Part shown: positions 41,473 to 50,324 of the stretch, in pieces | Layout of the letters: each line of letters begins with the position of its first letter | Numbering within the stretch: the stretch's first letter is position 1 | Origin: G963422445 sp963422445 | GTDB lineage: Bacteria; Pseudomonadota; Alphaproteobacteria; Thalassobaculales; Thalassobaculaceae | DNA: 64,000 nucleotides | Assembly: GCA_963422445.2 (NCBI GenBank) | Contig: OY729512.2 | Coordinates: 1,178,001-1,242,000 of the forward strand | Direction of reading: 5' to 3' | Program-made: the position numbers and the translations under genes | The notes under the pieces: model-generated | The model's database searches: none | Seen by the model: the letters and a program-made list of their open reading frames with translations, nothing else | What the model was told of the DNA's origin: nothing

Positions 41473-42143
41473 CAAGACCGAGACTCGGCGTGCTGGTTAT
41501 CGGGCAAAGCCCGCGCCCGGAGATGGAGGCCGAAATCATGGCCCTTGCCGGTGACGGAACCGATCTCGATCTTCGTGGCGCGCTTGACGGCTTCTCGCGG
41601 GCCGAGATTGATACCATGCAACCGCTTGATGATGCGGATGCATTGTTCACGCGGTTGCCTGGTGGCGACGCCGTCACCATCGGCAAGCGCAAGGTCGTTG
41701 AACATGGCACGCGACAGCTCACGGATCTGGTTGCAGCGGGTTACGACGTGACAATGGTGATGTGCACGGGGGCGTTTCCGGACTGGATGTCGCGGTTCCG
41801 GGTGATTTTTCCGTCGCGTATCATGGCTGCGACGGTCAAGGCCTGTTTGCCCGAAGGACGTCTTGCCGTGTTGTCGCCGCTACCCGAACAATGTGCAAAA
41901 ACCAGGACGCGCTGGACCAGGGCCGGGTATGAGACCACCGTCGTGCCGCTCTCACCGAATGCATCGACCACGGAAGCCGGTGATGTTGCGGCCGGACTGA
42001 GAGTGTGTGATCCGGAACTGGTCGTGCTCGACTGCATGAGTTATACGCGCGAGACCAAGCATCTGGTTCGGACTGTCACGGGTGTTCCGACGATCCTGGC
42101 GCTGTCCTGCGCCGTGCGGACGGCGCTCGAGCTTGTCGATTGA
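41469..42143 (+). CDS. aroM: AroM family protein
   Basis: This is a 224-residue stand-alone AroM: LGVLVIGQSPRPEMEAEI, GALDGFSRAEIDTM, LFTRLPGGDAVTIGKRKV, VTMVMCTGAFPDWM, GRLAVLSPLPEQC, and ELVVLDCMSYTRETKHLV. The fold resembles Asp/Glu racemase-type enzymes; the reaction of AroM is unknown. The presence of both an enzyme-like AroM and an AroM-LuxR regulator at one locus suggests they recognise the same or related ligands. It ends 22 bp from the convergent 5-oxoprolinase-type gene. Confidence 0.9.
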   Translation: MTRPRLGVLVIGQSPRPEMEAEIMALAGDGTDLDLRGALDGFSRAEIDTMQPLDDADALFTRLPGGDAVTIGKRKVVEHGTRQLTDLVAAGYDVTMVMCTGAFPDWMSRFRVIFPSRIMAATVKACLPEGRLAVLSPLPEQCAKTRTRWTRAGYETTVVPLSPNASTTEAGDVAAGLRVCDPELVVLDCMSYTRETKHLVRTVTGVPTILALSCAVRTALELVD

Positions 42144-42165
42144 GCTTACCCGGTCTTTGGACTGG

Positions 42166-45100
42166 TTATCCTTCGGCCAGGGCGGCTCTGTGGCGATTGC
42201 TGAGGATGTGGTCGATTTTGCCGTCTGCCCCGACGACGCAGCCATAATCACGCAGCGCGCCCTCGACTGTGACAAGGCCGTCATCAAGATCGGCCTGAAC
42301 CGCATCGTAGTTTCGGTTCAGCGGGTTGCCGAAGCCGGATCCGCCGGCCAGACGTACTCCGGCGCGTTGGCCGGTGTTTTCAAGCGTGCTCAGCCCGCCG
42401 ATGCCCATGTTGCGGGGGCCATCGCCATCATCAATCCAAGCTGCACCGCGCATGCCCGGGCTGCCGCCGAACAGGCCATCCATCTCGACCATGACGCCGT
42501 TGGGATAGAGCCCGGCCTGGCAAGGCCGGTCGTCGTCGTGAAGTTTACGAGTCACGATCTGTTGCGACAGACCACCGCGATTGGCCCCGGGACCGCCGCT
42601 GTCGGCGATCAAGGATTTTTCCAGAACCAGTACGGGCACGCGCGTTTCGAACAGCTCGACGGAGGTGTTGGCGGCGCTGGTCGGATAGAGTAACGCCGAA
42701 TGGCCGTCGCCATGCTGTGAGCCGCCCTGACCGCCACCCTGGAACAGGTGATCGCTGTAGACCATACCGTCGGGACCGACACCGTAGAACAAGGCGCTCG
42801 ATGGTAGGCCAGTGAAGGCTTGTACATTGCCGGGCGCTGCTTCGGCGAGTGCACCAAAGATATTGGGCGCGACATACCAGCCGGTGCGGACGCGCGTATT
42901 GACGGCTTTGGGTTTCTCGCAATTCATGATGCTGCCGCGCGGTGCCGAGACCGATATCGGCTGATAGCATCCGGAGTTTCCGGGGATTTCCGGAGTCAGG
43001 ATGCATTTCAGCGGGTAAGTTGCGTGGGCCATGGTATAGGTCAGGGTACAGTTGCTGCCGCCGCGGTCCGTCTGCGGCGGCGAGCCCTCGAAGCCCACAC
43101 TGATTTCATCACCCTTGACCTGGATCTGGATCGGGTAGGTCATGATCTTGTCGATGCCGTCGGCTTGCACTACATGGTTGTATTGGCCGTCAGGCAGGGC
43201 TGCGACGGCTTTGCGCATTGCGGTTTCGGCGCGGCCCTGTACGACCGCCGCGAGCGCTTCAAGGTCGTGCATGCCGTATTCGTCCATGAATTCCTTGATC
43301 CGTTCGGCACCGGTGACGCCCGCGGCGACCATGGCATGCACATCGCCGAGCACCTGATCGGGCCGGCGGACATTTTCACCGAGAATGTCGAACAGATCTT
43401 CGTTCGGTACACCAGCTCGGAAGAGTTTCATCGGCGGGATCTGGATGCCTTCGTCATAGATTTCTCGAGCGTTCAGGTCGTCCTTGGTGCCGCCGATATC
43501 GCTGACATGGCCGACGATGCCGACGAAGGCGACGATGCGGCCCTCGCGGAACACCGGCACCGCAACGGCGATATCGAAGAGATGGCCGGCGCAGAGCCAA
43601 GGATCGTTGGTCACGAGGACATCGCCTTCCGTGAGCATCTGCGCCGGATAGCGTTCGATCATCGCATTGACGGCGACCGGCAGGGTCAGATTGAAGACCG
43701 GCATGGCGCGGGGCGAATGAACGATCTGGCGGCCGCGGGCATCGAGAATTTCGCAGGCAAAATCCTGCGCTTCACCGATGATCAGCGAGAAGGCGGTGCG
43801 GATAACCGTGTGCCAGCATTCTTCGGCGATGTTGATCATGCGGCTCCACATGATTTCCAGACCGATGGAGTCGCGTTCGATACGGCTGACCGCCGCATCG
43901 AAGTCCATATCGGAAGCGACGATGATCTCGCCGGCAGCATCAACTGACAGGTGCAGATGCAAATTGAGCGCGTCGTCGACCTGCACTGTCGCCCCGGCCG
44001 GCACGATCGTCGTTGCCTCGCGTTCCTCGATGACGGCCGGGCCGGTAATTGTTGCGCCGGGCTTGAGCGCGTAGCGGTCATGGACCATCGCTTCGACCAT
44101 GCCGGCGTCCTCGGGCGAATAGATCCGGCGTCGACCCTTTACGGTGTCCGGGGTGTCGGCAGCATCGCTGTGGAATCGGATCGGCAGCACCGGCGTCGGG
44201 GCACTGCAGCGCACTCTGTAATTGATGATCTCGATCCGCGCTCCGTCATAGAGATGGGTATAGAGGCGCTCGTAGGCGCGCCGAAAATCGGTTCTGATCT
44301 CGGACATCGCAGCATCGTCAAGAGATCCGTCGGAAATTGCGACGGTGATTTCGTGCATCTGGCCCTGCAGGCGGATGTCGGCAAAGCGCTCCACCAGCAG
44401 CGGGCCGGTACTGCCGGCCCCGACGACGCGCTCGCGGCTTGCCGTTTCCAAGTCTCCAAGTATCCTTTCAATTTGCGCGATATCGGCAGTGTCGAACGCC
44501 ATCGGGAGCGAGCGCGAAGTTTCGAATTCGATTGGGGCGGCGAGCATGCCGAGAGCGGACGCCGCGCCGGACGCGGGAGGTACGATGACCTTGCTGACAC
44601 CAAGCTTGCGCGCTACCCGTGCCGCGTGTAGCGGACCGGCGCCGCCCATCGCCACCATAGCGTAACGTCGCGGGTCGCGACCTTTTTCGACGATATGGAC
44701 ACGCGCCGCGCCGGCCATGTTTTCGGCGACAAGGTCGCAGATGCCCCAGGCGGTCTCCAACGTGCTGATCTTCAGTGTTTGCGCAAGCGAGGCGACCGCC
44801 CTTTCAGCCGCGGCCACGTCGAGTGTCATCCGGCCACCGAGAAAAAATCCGGGATCGAGGTAACCGAGCAGCAAGTTGGCGTCGGTCACGGTCGGGGCGT
44901 CGCCACCAAGGGCGTAACAAGCCGGGCCGGGGGCGGCACCTGCACTGTCCGGGCCGACCTTGAGCAAGCCGAGCGCATCGACCCGTGCGATCGAGCCGCC
45001 GCCCGCTCCGATCTCGATCATGTCAATGACCGGGGCGTGGACCGGCAGGCCGCTGCCGTGTTTGAAGCGATGAATGCGGCCCGCTTCCAGCATTGCGGCG

Positions 45101-46029
45101 ATGTCGGGGGCACCCTGCCGGATCAGGCAGGACTTGGCCGTGGTTCCACCCATATCGAAACTGATGATGTCGTCAGATCCGATTGCGGCGCCGACAAAGG
45201 CCGTGGCGCGGGCACCGCCGGCGGGACCGGACTCAATGAAGCGGACGGGATATTCTATGGCCGTTGCTGGCGTTGTCAGCCCTCCCGAGGACTGAATCAG
45301 ATGAAATTGTCCGGCAAATCCGCGGTCCGAGAAGGCGTCAACCAGGCGATTGACATAGGTGCTCATGAGCGGTTGGACATAGGCGTTTGCCGCAGTTGTC
45401 GAAGAGCGTTCGTATTCCTTCAGTTCGGGATGGACTTCAGAAGACAGCGAGACCGGCAGGCCTGGTGCGATTTCGTGGATAAGCATCCGGACGGTGCGCT
45501 CGTGATTGGGATTCTTGTAGGCATGCAGGAGGCATACGGCGATGGCTTCGACACCGTCGTCAACTAGCGTCCGGATTTCCGTAATCGCCTGGATGCGGTC
45601 GAGCGATGTGACGACCATGCCGTCGCGGTCGATTCGTTCATCGATTTCGCGGCGCAGATGGCGTGGCGCCAACGGCGCCGGGTATTTGAGAAACAGGTCG
45701 TGGATGTCGTAACGCTGCTCGGTCCCCATGGCCAGGATGTCGCGAAATCCCTGCGTGGTCAGGAATCCGAGGCGGCAGCCACGACGTTCGATGATCGCGT
45801 TCGTGACCAGCGTCGTGCCGTGAACAATATGGTCGATACGGCCCATGGCGATGCCAAGACCGTCGAGCATTTCCGACATGCCCTCGAGCGCACCAGTCGA
45901 CGGATCATCAGGTGTGGTCAGGCATTTGTGGAGATGGAGCTGCTGTGTCGTGGTGTCGGCGAGTACGAAATCGGTGAATGTGCCGCCGATATCAAAGCCG
46001 AGCCGATAGTCCGAAACGCCTCCTGACAT
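42166..46029 (-). CDS. HyuA-HyuB fusion: 5-oxoprolinase/hydantoinase-type enzyme
   Basis: This 1,287-residue single-chain ATP-dependent amidohydrolase has the layout of 5-oxoprolinase. The A half (residues about 8-690) has GFDIGGTFTDFVLADT, VHGTTLVTNAIIERRG, ESGPAGGARATAFVGAA, and SFDMGGTTAKSCLIRQG. The B half (about 705-1287) has IERDSIGLEIMWSRMINIAE, LVTNDPWLCAGHLFDIAV, and NCTLTYTMAHATYPLKCILT. The ATG at 46027-46029 has a strong AGGAGGGAAGG site; 10 upstream codons are discounted. Substrates in the family are 5-oxoproline, hydantoins or related rings; which applies is unknown. It converges on the DUF917-HyuA-AroM operon. Confidence 0.93.
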   Translation of the reverse strand: MSGGVSDYRLGFDIGGTFTDFVLADTTTQQLHLHKCLTTPDDPSTGALEGMSEMLDGLGIAMGRIDHIVHGTTLVTNAIIERRGCRLGFLTTQGFRDILAMGTEQRYDIHDLFLKYPAPLAPRHLRREIDERIDRDGMVVTSLDRIQAITEIRTLVDDGVEAIAVCLLHAYKNPNHERTVRMLIHEIAPGLPVSLSSEVHPELKEYERSSTTAANAYVQPLMSTYVNRLVDAFSDRGFAGQFHLIQSSGGLTTPATAIEYPVRFIESGPAGGARATAFVGAAIGSDDIISFDMGGTTAKSCLIRQGAPDIAAMLEAGRIHRFKHGSGLPVHAPVIDMIEIGAGGGSIARVDALGLLKVGPDSAGAAPGPACYALGGDAPTVTDANLLLGYLDPGFFLGGRMTLDVAAAERAVASLAQTLKISTLETAWGICDLVAENMAGAARVHIVEKGRDPRRYAMVAMGGAGPLHAARVARKLGVSKVIVPPASGAASALGMLAAPIEFETSRSLPMAFDTADIAQIERILGDLETASRERVVGAGSTGPLLVERFADIRLQGQMHEITVAISDGSLDDAAMSEIRTDFRRAYERLYTHLYDGARIEIINYRVRCSAPTPVLPIRFHSDAADTPDTVKGRRRIYSPEDAGMVEAMVHDRYALKPGATITGPAVIEEREATTIVPAGATVQVDDALNLHLHLSVDAAGEIIVASDMDFDAAVSRIERDSIGLEIMWSRMINIAEECWHTVIRTAFSLIIGEAQDFACEILDARGRQIVHSPRAMPVFNLTLPVAVNAMIERYPAQMLTEGDVLVTNDPWLCAGHLFDIAVAVPVFREGRIVAFVGIVGHVSDIGGTKDDLNAREIYDEGIQIPPMKLFRAGVPNEDLFDILGENVRRPDQVLGDVHAMVAAGVTGAERIKEFMDEYGMHDLEALAAVVQGRAETAMRKAVAALPDGQYNHVVQADGIDKIMTYPIQIQVKGDEISVGFEGSPPQTDRGGSNCTLTYTMAHATYPLKCILTPEIPGNSGCYQPISVSAPRGSIMNCEKPKAVNTRVRTGWYVAPNIFGALAEAAPGNVQAFTGLPSSALFYGVGPDGMVYSDHLFQGGGQGGSQHGDGHSALLYPTSAANTSVELFETRVPVLVLEKSLIADSGGPGANRGGLSQQIVTRKLHDDDRPCQAGLYPNGVMVEMDGLFGGSPGMRGAAWIDDGDGPRNMGIGGLSTLENTGQRAGVRLAGGSGFGNPLNRNYDAVQADLDDGLVTVEGALRDYGCVVGADGKIDHILSNRHRAALAEG

Positions 46030-46520
46030 GCCTTCCCTCCTGTAACCCGGCTGCACCAATATTTTAACCTATAGCTTGCGGCCGGTTTGTCGATACGGGC
46101 AAACCCTGAGCGCGACGCCGGGGCGGAAAAAGCCGCGATGGCCGTATCTAGCGCGGTGCTGCCGGAGCGGCCTTGTTGCGATCATGAAACCAAGTTCAGT
46201 GCGACGCAGCTGACCTGCCTCAGAAAAACGATGGAAAGCACTGGTGGACGAGCTTTGGGGAAAAAACGTTAGAAGCCGACACTCCACTCCGCGAAAGGTC
46301 GGTCTCCAATTGGCAAATCGCCGCAGGGGTTCCCATAGCAGCGCGGGGATGCCCGTACAGCGCGATATGACCTGCCCGCTCTTACCGGATGCTCAAAGCC
46401 CCTTCATGAGACTTCCCATAACCGCAAAGAGAATGCCGTCCCAGGAGATAATCACAACGCCGTATGCGAGCCATTCACCCATGAATCTAAGCCGGCCCTT
46501 ATAGCCGAACGCGGCACCTG
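46030..46520. other. 490-bp stretch with only a short membrane-type frame
   Basis: Apart from the 29-codon minus-strand frame listed at 46393-46482, nothing here resembles a gene. The part nearest 46030 must carry the promoter of the HyuA-HyuB fusion gene, but no clear -35/-10 pair was identified. Confidence 0.4.
46393..46482 (-). CDS. Small hydrophobic ORF or gene fragment (29 aa)
   Basis: It reads MGEWLAYGVVIISWDGILFA followed by VMGSLMKGL and a stop. One transmembrane helix is likely. The upstream side carries an IS5-type element 38 bp away. A similar hydrophobic stretch (SVWIISWTILIVLFVIYML) lies on the other side of that element near 47290, so this may be part of a small membrane-protein region disrupted by the IS. 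No family was recognised. Confidence 0.3.
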   Translation of the reverse strand: MGEWLAYGVVIISWDGILFAVMGSLMKGL

Positions 46521-47271
46521 AGTGTCTGAATCATAATGATATCAATTAGTGATAGTGACTTGCATGCGTCCGAGACGGCGTATGAGAACACGGATCAGAG
46601 CCAGCAGGAGCCAGGCGAGGAAGCTGGTGATGGATCGCTCGAAATCTCTGGAGAGGCACCGACAGCGGCGCAGCCATCCGAAGGTGCGTTCGACCACCCA
46701 GCGCCGGGACATGACGACGACCCCCTTGGCGTCCCTGGGTTTTCCGATGACCTCCACAGTGACCGGGCAATTCGCTTCCTTGAGCGCGCTTGCCGGCATC
46801 GTCGCCGCATTCCTCGCTGCCGGCTTCGACCGTCGGCACGCTCCGACTGTCGATGATGGCCGCGCTCGGGTCCGCACTACGCCCCGACCGGAGCCGCCCG
46901 AGCGTCGTAAAACGGGCGCAAACCTGCTCCGGGATCACGCGTCGAAATAGGTCTGAACCGTCGTCGTAAACGCCGGACAATCCTTCGGTCATGCCTGCCA
47001 ACTGCACCCTGTCCAGAGCATGTAGGCGATCGCGTTCACCACATCGCGCAGGTCCACCTGACGGGGACGACCAAGCCGGCGCGACGGTGGAAGAAGCGGG
47101 TCCGGCAAGGCCTCACCCGGCATCGGTCAGATCGCTTTCGTGACGCCCCGTCTTGCGGCTATATTGCTTCCGGGTCGTCTCGTTCCAGGGAATGATGTGC
47201 CCCCATGGTGTGAGTGTTCACCCAACGAAGATACACCATGCGAGACCACCCAACCAGTTTTAGGTCAGGCT
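46521..47271 (-). mobile_element. IS5-family element, second type, copy A3
   Basis: The left end agtgtctgaatcataatgat and right end ttttaggtcagg match copies A1 and A2. It is about 200 bp shorter than A1 because of a deletion in the middle of the transposase gene. Target duplication was not resolved. Confidence 0.82.
46546..47193 (-). pseudogene. IS5-family transposase (copy A3), deleted and startless
   Basis: The expected start codon is ATT (IPWNETTRK). The N-terminal part is shifted. The segments GLSGVYDDGSDLF, IDSRSVPTVEAGSEECGDDA, ALKEANCPVTVEVIGKPRDA and RRWVVERTFGWLRRCRCLSR remain. The block between GDDAGK and ALKEAN, including the second catalytic region, has been lost. Confidence 0.87.
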
Positions 47272-47811
47272 TTAAGAGAACATCAAGCATGTAAATGACA
47301 AATAGAACGATCAAGATCGTCCAGGAAATAATCCAGACTGAACATCAAGCGCCGTTGGCCGATATGTCTTTCTAGATCGCTCCGTAGACACCCGCGATCA
47401 ACGCGCCATACAGGAAGATTTCAAAGAGGTCAAAATCGTCCATGCCATTCCCCGCACCGCCCGGCCCTGCATCCAGAGCGCAAGATGTTGTGGTTTATGA
47501 TCTCGCGACCGAGATGAGACTATCGTTAAGATGTTAATGTGCGCGAGATCGGGTTCATGCAGACGTTCGAGACGTTTCTGATCTGGAGCGTATCATCCTC
47601 CCGGCTTCCGGCATTGTGAATCGCGGCCTGGCTGATTGGCGGTGCCAGGACAGCGCGGCGGCCACAATCCCGTGCGAAGCCGCGGTCGCACAGAAATGGC
47701 CGTCACTCGAGTCGACCCCAATGCCACCTGCGACCGTCGGACGCCGGGTCTTTTGCACCCCTGTGCGTGTCACTGCCGGATGCGGTTTCGGCATCATTCA
47801 AATCCGCAAAT
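47272..47811. other. 540-bp stretch with only a short membrane-type frame
   Basis: On the minus strand this holds the 23-codon MDDFDLFEIF frame listed separately and, after two in-frame stops, the hydrophobic SVWIISWTILIVLFVIYML stretch running into the IS. Nothing else in it resembles a known gene, and no RNA gene or clear terminator is seen. Confidence 0.4.
47372..47443 (-). CDS. Small hydrophobic ORF or fragment (23 aa)
   Basis: It reads MDDFDLFEIFLYGALIAGVY followed by GAI and TAG. In the same frame KDISANGA, a TGA, and then a hydrophobic helix continue toward the IS5 copy at 47271. A once longer small membrane protein with two nonsense changes is possible, but so is a genuine 23-residue peptide. 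Not recognised. Confidence 0.25.
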   Translation of the reverse strand: MDDFDLFEIFLYGALIAGVYGAI

Positions 47812-48273
47812 TCAACAAGCCCCGGATCGTGGGCCGTACGAGCGAGGCGGTGTACCCGGATGCAGTGAGAAATGCGTATGGATCCCGTGCCACATGGTGG
47901 TCACGCCATCGCGTGCCAGCAGCACCGTGGTCCGTCCCGGACGATCAAAACACGTTCCGTCTTCATGGTATCCCGTCGAATGCCATGTGGTGATCAGGAA
48001 GGCCAGGAGCCGGTCCGGGGACACTCCGACCTGCATGCCTTCGAAATCCCAGGCGAAATCGCTGATTTTTGGCCAGACATTGCGCCATTGATCGCGCTCG
48101 AGCGCCTCGAGCCCTTTGACCACATTCATGTGAGTCCCGAAAGATGCGACATTTTCAGCAAATAACAGCCGTGCCGAAGCGAAGTCGGCTTTTTGCACGC
48201 AGGATTGCCACGTTCCGAGCCAAGCTCGTACCGAGTTCGCATCATCGGCGTTGGGATTCCAGTCAAAGATCAT
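47812..48273 (-). CDS. NTF2-like/SnoaL-like family protein
   Basis: This 153-residue protein from ATG 48271-48273 starts MIFDWNPNADDANSVRAWLG. It has the cone-shaped alpha/beta NTF2-like pattern: WLGTWQSCVQKADFASARLL, FAENVASFGTHMNVVKGLEA, WRNVWPKISDFAWDFEGM, and a strand-rich end with STGYHEDGTCFDRPGRTTVL. Such domains serve as small enzymes (isomerases, dehydratases) or ligand binders; no specific role can be assigned. It is followed by the cold-shock gene on its upstream side. Confidence 0.75.
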   Translation of the reverse strand: MIFDWNPNADDANSVRAWLGTWQSCVQKADFASARLLFAENVASFGTHMNVVKGLEALERDQWRNVWPKISDFAWDFEGMQVGVSPDRLLAFLITTWHSTGYHEDGTCFDRPGRTTVLLARDGVTTMWHGIHTHFSLHPGTPPRSYGPRSGAC

Positions 48274-48375
48274 GAGGGTCCCGAATGACTGCATCCGTAA
48301 CCGGGCTGCCGTCTCAATCCCGGTCGCGACACGGGCGTAGCAATCGGATGACCACGCCGCGCCGCCCGGGCCAAC

Positions 48376-48582
48376 CTAAAGCAGGGCCAGATTGGTCGCT
48401 GCCTGCTTGCCGCTTCGGCCGGTTGTGAGGTTGTAGGAAACCTTCGCGCCTTCGTTGAGATTCTCGATGCCCGACTGCTGGAGAGCCGTGATATGCACAA
48501 AAGCGTCGGCACCGCCATCATCCGGCTGGATGAATCCGTAACCTTTCACCGTATTGAACCACTTAACCGTACCCGTCGCCAT
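48376..48582 (-). CDS. Cold-shock family protein
   Basis: This 68-residue single-domain CSD protein has RNP1 KGYGFIQPDD and RNP2 DAFVHITAL. It starts MATGTVKWFNTVKGYGFI at the ATG at 48580-48582 behind AAGGAG. It is an RNA chaperone or antiterminator of the CspA family. The divergent gap to the next plus-strand gene is about 365 bp. The leader could include the long 5' UTR usual for cold-regulated csp genes, but I did not find a clear cold box. Confidence 0.93.
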   Translation of the reverse strand: MATGTVKWFNTVKGYGFIQPDDGGADAFVHITALQQSGIENLNEGAKVSYNLTTGRSGKQAATNLALL

Positions 48583-48948
48583 AACTGTCTCCTTGGACCC
48601 AGGAATGAAAGGTCGCGCCGTTACCGCAGACCCAGGATCTGTGCATTCGATGTTTGGGAGGAAATTCGATCTGTTCAGAAGGGGCCATGCTGGATGTTCA
48701 CGATATATGAACCAGATTAAGATCCAAGTCGAGAGTGCGTCAAGATCAATCGAAAGGCGTGTGTCGATTCGTATCAGGGATACCGGATTTCCCACTGTTT
48801 GAAGGTATCGCCGGGCAAATGCCGACCGTCACGGCCGAAGGGATGTCGTGATCGCATCCGGGATTCCGGTGGCGTGTCGGGTGGTCTCGGATTTGTCTGC
48901 GATACGGATCTGGCTAAAGTCGTCGCATAGAGCCGGCCGGGCGGAATC

Positions 48949-49833
48949 ATGAAGGCAGCAGCATTCGACTATATCAGACCACGCAGTCTGGACGAGGTTC
49001 TGGAAACCCTGTCCAAGTACGGCGGTGATGCGCGTCTCATTGCCGGGGGACAGTCGCTCGTTCCGATGATGGTCATGCGCCTGGTGCGACCGGCCTTGTT
49101 GGTCGATATCGGCCGCCTGGACGCGTTGCAGGGCCTGAAGATCCAGCCTGACACGATCGAACTCGGCGCTGCGATACCGCAGGCGGTTGCCGAACAGGCC
49201 GAACCGGTCATCCGGCACATCCCATTGCTGGCTGCCGCACTGCCGTATGTCGGCCATGTGCAGACACGGAACCGGGGAACCGTGGGTGGCAGCCTGGCAC
49301 ATGCCGACCCGACGGCCGAAATCTTGTTGACCGCAATCGCTCTCGATGCCCGGGTGACCCTGCTGTCGTCCGAAGGATCGCGATGTCTCGCCATCCGGAA
49401 CTTTGTGGCAGGGCCGATGGAAACCGCGGTGGGAGAAACCGAATGCCTGACCACTGTCCATTTCCCAAAATCGCCCGTTATCTACCGTATCGGAGTTGCT
49501 GTTGACGAGATCAGTCCGCGGGCTGGCGACTACGCAATTGTCGGTGTTGCTGCCGAAATTGGTCTCGACCGGACCGGCGTTTGCCGCCACGCACGCCTGG
49601 CCGCGTCCGGCGCATCGCCGGTTCCGGTACGGGCCGTGGCGGTCGAACAGGCCTTGCATGGCACGACGCTTGACCCCACCGATATAGCGCGGGCATCGCT
49701 CCTGCTTGATCCGTTGCTTGATCCCGAATCCGACACCCAGGCCTCGGCGGGTTATCGCCGTCGGGTCGCGCCAAAACTTCTGATGCGTGTTATCGATGCG
49801 GCCCGAGCGAGCGCCCAGGAGGTTGCGGGATGA
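48949..49833 (+). CDS. Molybdenum hydroxylase FAD-binding subunit (CoxM/CutM-like)
   Basis: This 294-residue FAD subunit of an aerobic CO dehydrogenase/xanthine dehydrogenase-family enzyme has FAD-binding motifs AGGQSLVPMMVMRL (about residues 32-45) and TVGGSLAHADPTAE (about 110-123), followed by the C-terminal CO-dehydrogenase flavoprotein domain. It transfers electrons from the iron-sulfur subunit to an acceptor. First gene of a three-gene operon; its stop overlaps the next start (ATGA). Confidence 0.94.
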   Translation: MKAAAFDYIRPRSLDEVLETLSKYGGDARLIAGGQSLVPMMVMRLVRPALLVDIGRLDALQGLKIQPDTIELGAAIPQAVAEQAEPVIRHIPLLAAALPYVGHVQTRNRGTVGGSLAHADPTAEILLTAIALDARVTLLSSEGSRCLAIRNFVAGPMETAVGETECLTTVHFPKSPVIYRIGVAVDEISPRAGDYAIVGVAAEIGLDRTGVCRHARLAASGASPVPVRAVAVEQALHGTTLDPTDIARASLLLDPLLDPESDTQASAGYRRRVAPKLLMRVIDAARASAQEVAG

Positions 49834-50324
49834 CCAATGCGATAACTGTTGTCGTCAACGGCCGGACATACGAGGCCAAGGTCGAACCACGAACGACTCT
49901 AGTTGACTTTCTGCGAGACGGAATCCGTCTGAAGGGAACCAAGATCGGTTGCGAACATGGTGTGTGTGGCGCCTGCTCGGTTCTGGTGGACGGTGTTGCG
50001 GTCAGGTCCTGCCTGATGTTTGCCGTGCAGGCCGACGGTTTGCGCCTGAGAACGGTTGAAGATCTACGGGACGAAGACGGTGCGCTTGGCATCCTGCAGG
50101 ATGCCTTCTGGGAGGTTCATGCCTTGCAGTGCGGTTATTGTACCGCGGGTATGCTGATCGCGGCTTACGGCTTGCTGATGATCGATCCGGCGCCCGATGA
50201 GAAGACGATCCGCGAGGCAATCGCAGGAAATCTTTGCCGTTGCACCGGCTATGTCCAGATCGTCGAGGCAATCCGGTCGGCGGCGGCGCGCATGAGGCAG
50301 CAGCGGGAGCCGGACTGTGACTGA
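49830..50324 (+). CDS. Molybdenum hydroxylase [2Fe-2S] subunit (CoxS/CutS-like)
   Basis: This 164-residue subunit has two [2Fe-2S] centres. The plant-ferredoxin-type cluster is in GCEHGVCGACSVLVDG plus a following Cys (RSCLMFAVQ). The C-terminal cluster is in LQCGYCTAGM and NLCRCTGYVQI. It relays electrons from the molybdenum site to FAD. It overlaps the large subunit gene by 8 bases. Confidence 0.96.
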   Translation: MTNAITVVVNGRTYEAKVEPRTTLVDFLRDGIRLKGTKIGCEHGVCGACSVLVDGVAVRSCLMFAVQADGLRLRTVEDLRDEDGALGILQDAFWEVHALQCGYCTAGMLIAAYGLLMIDPAPDEKTIREAIAGNLCRCTGYVQIVEAIRSAAARMRQQREPDCD

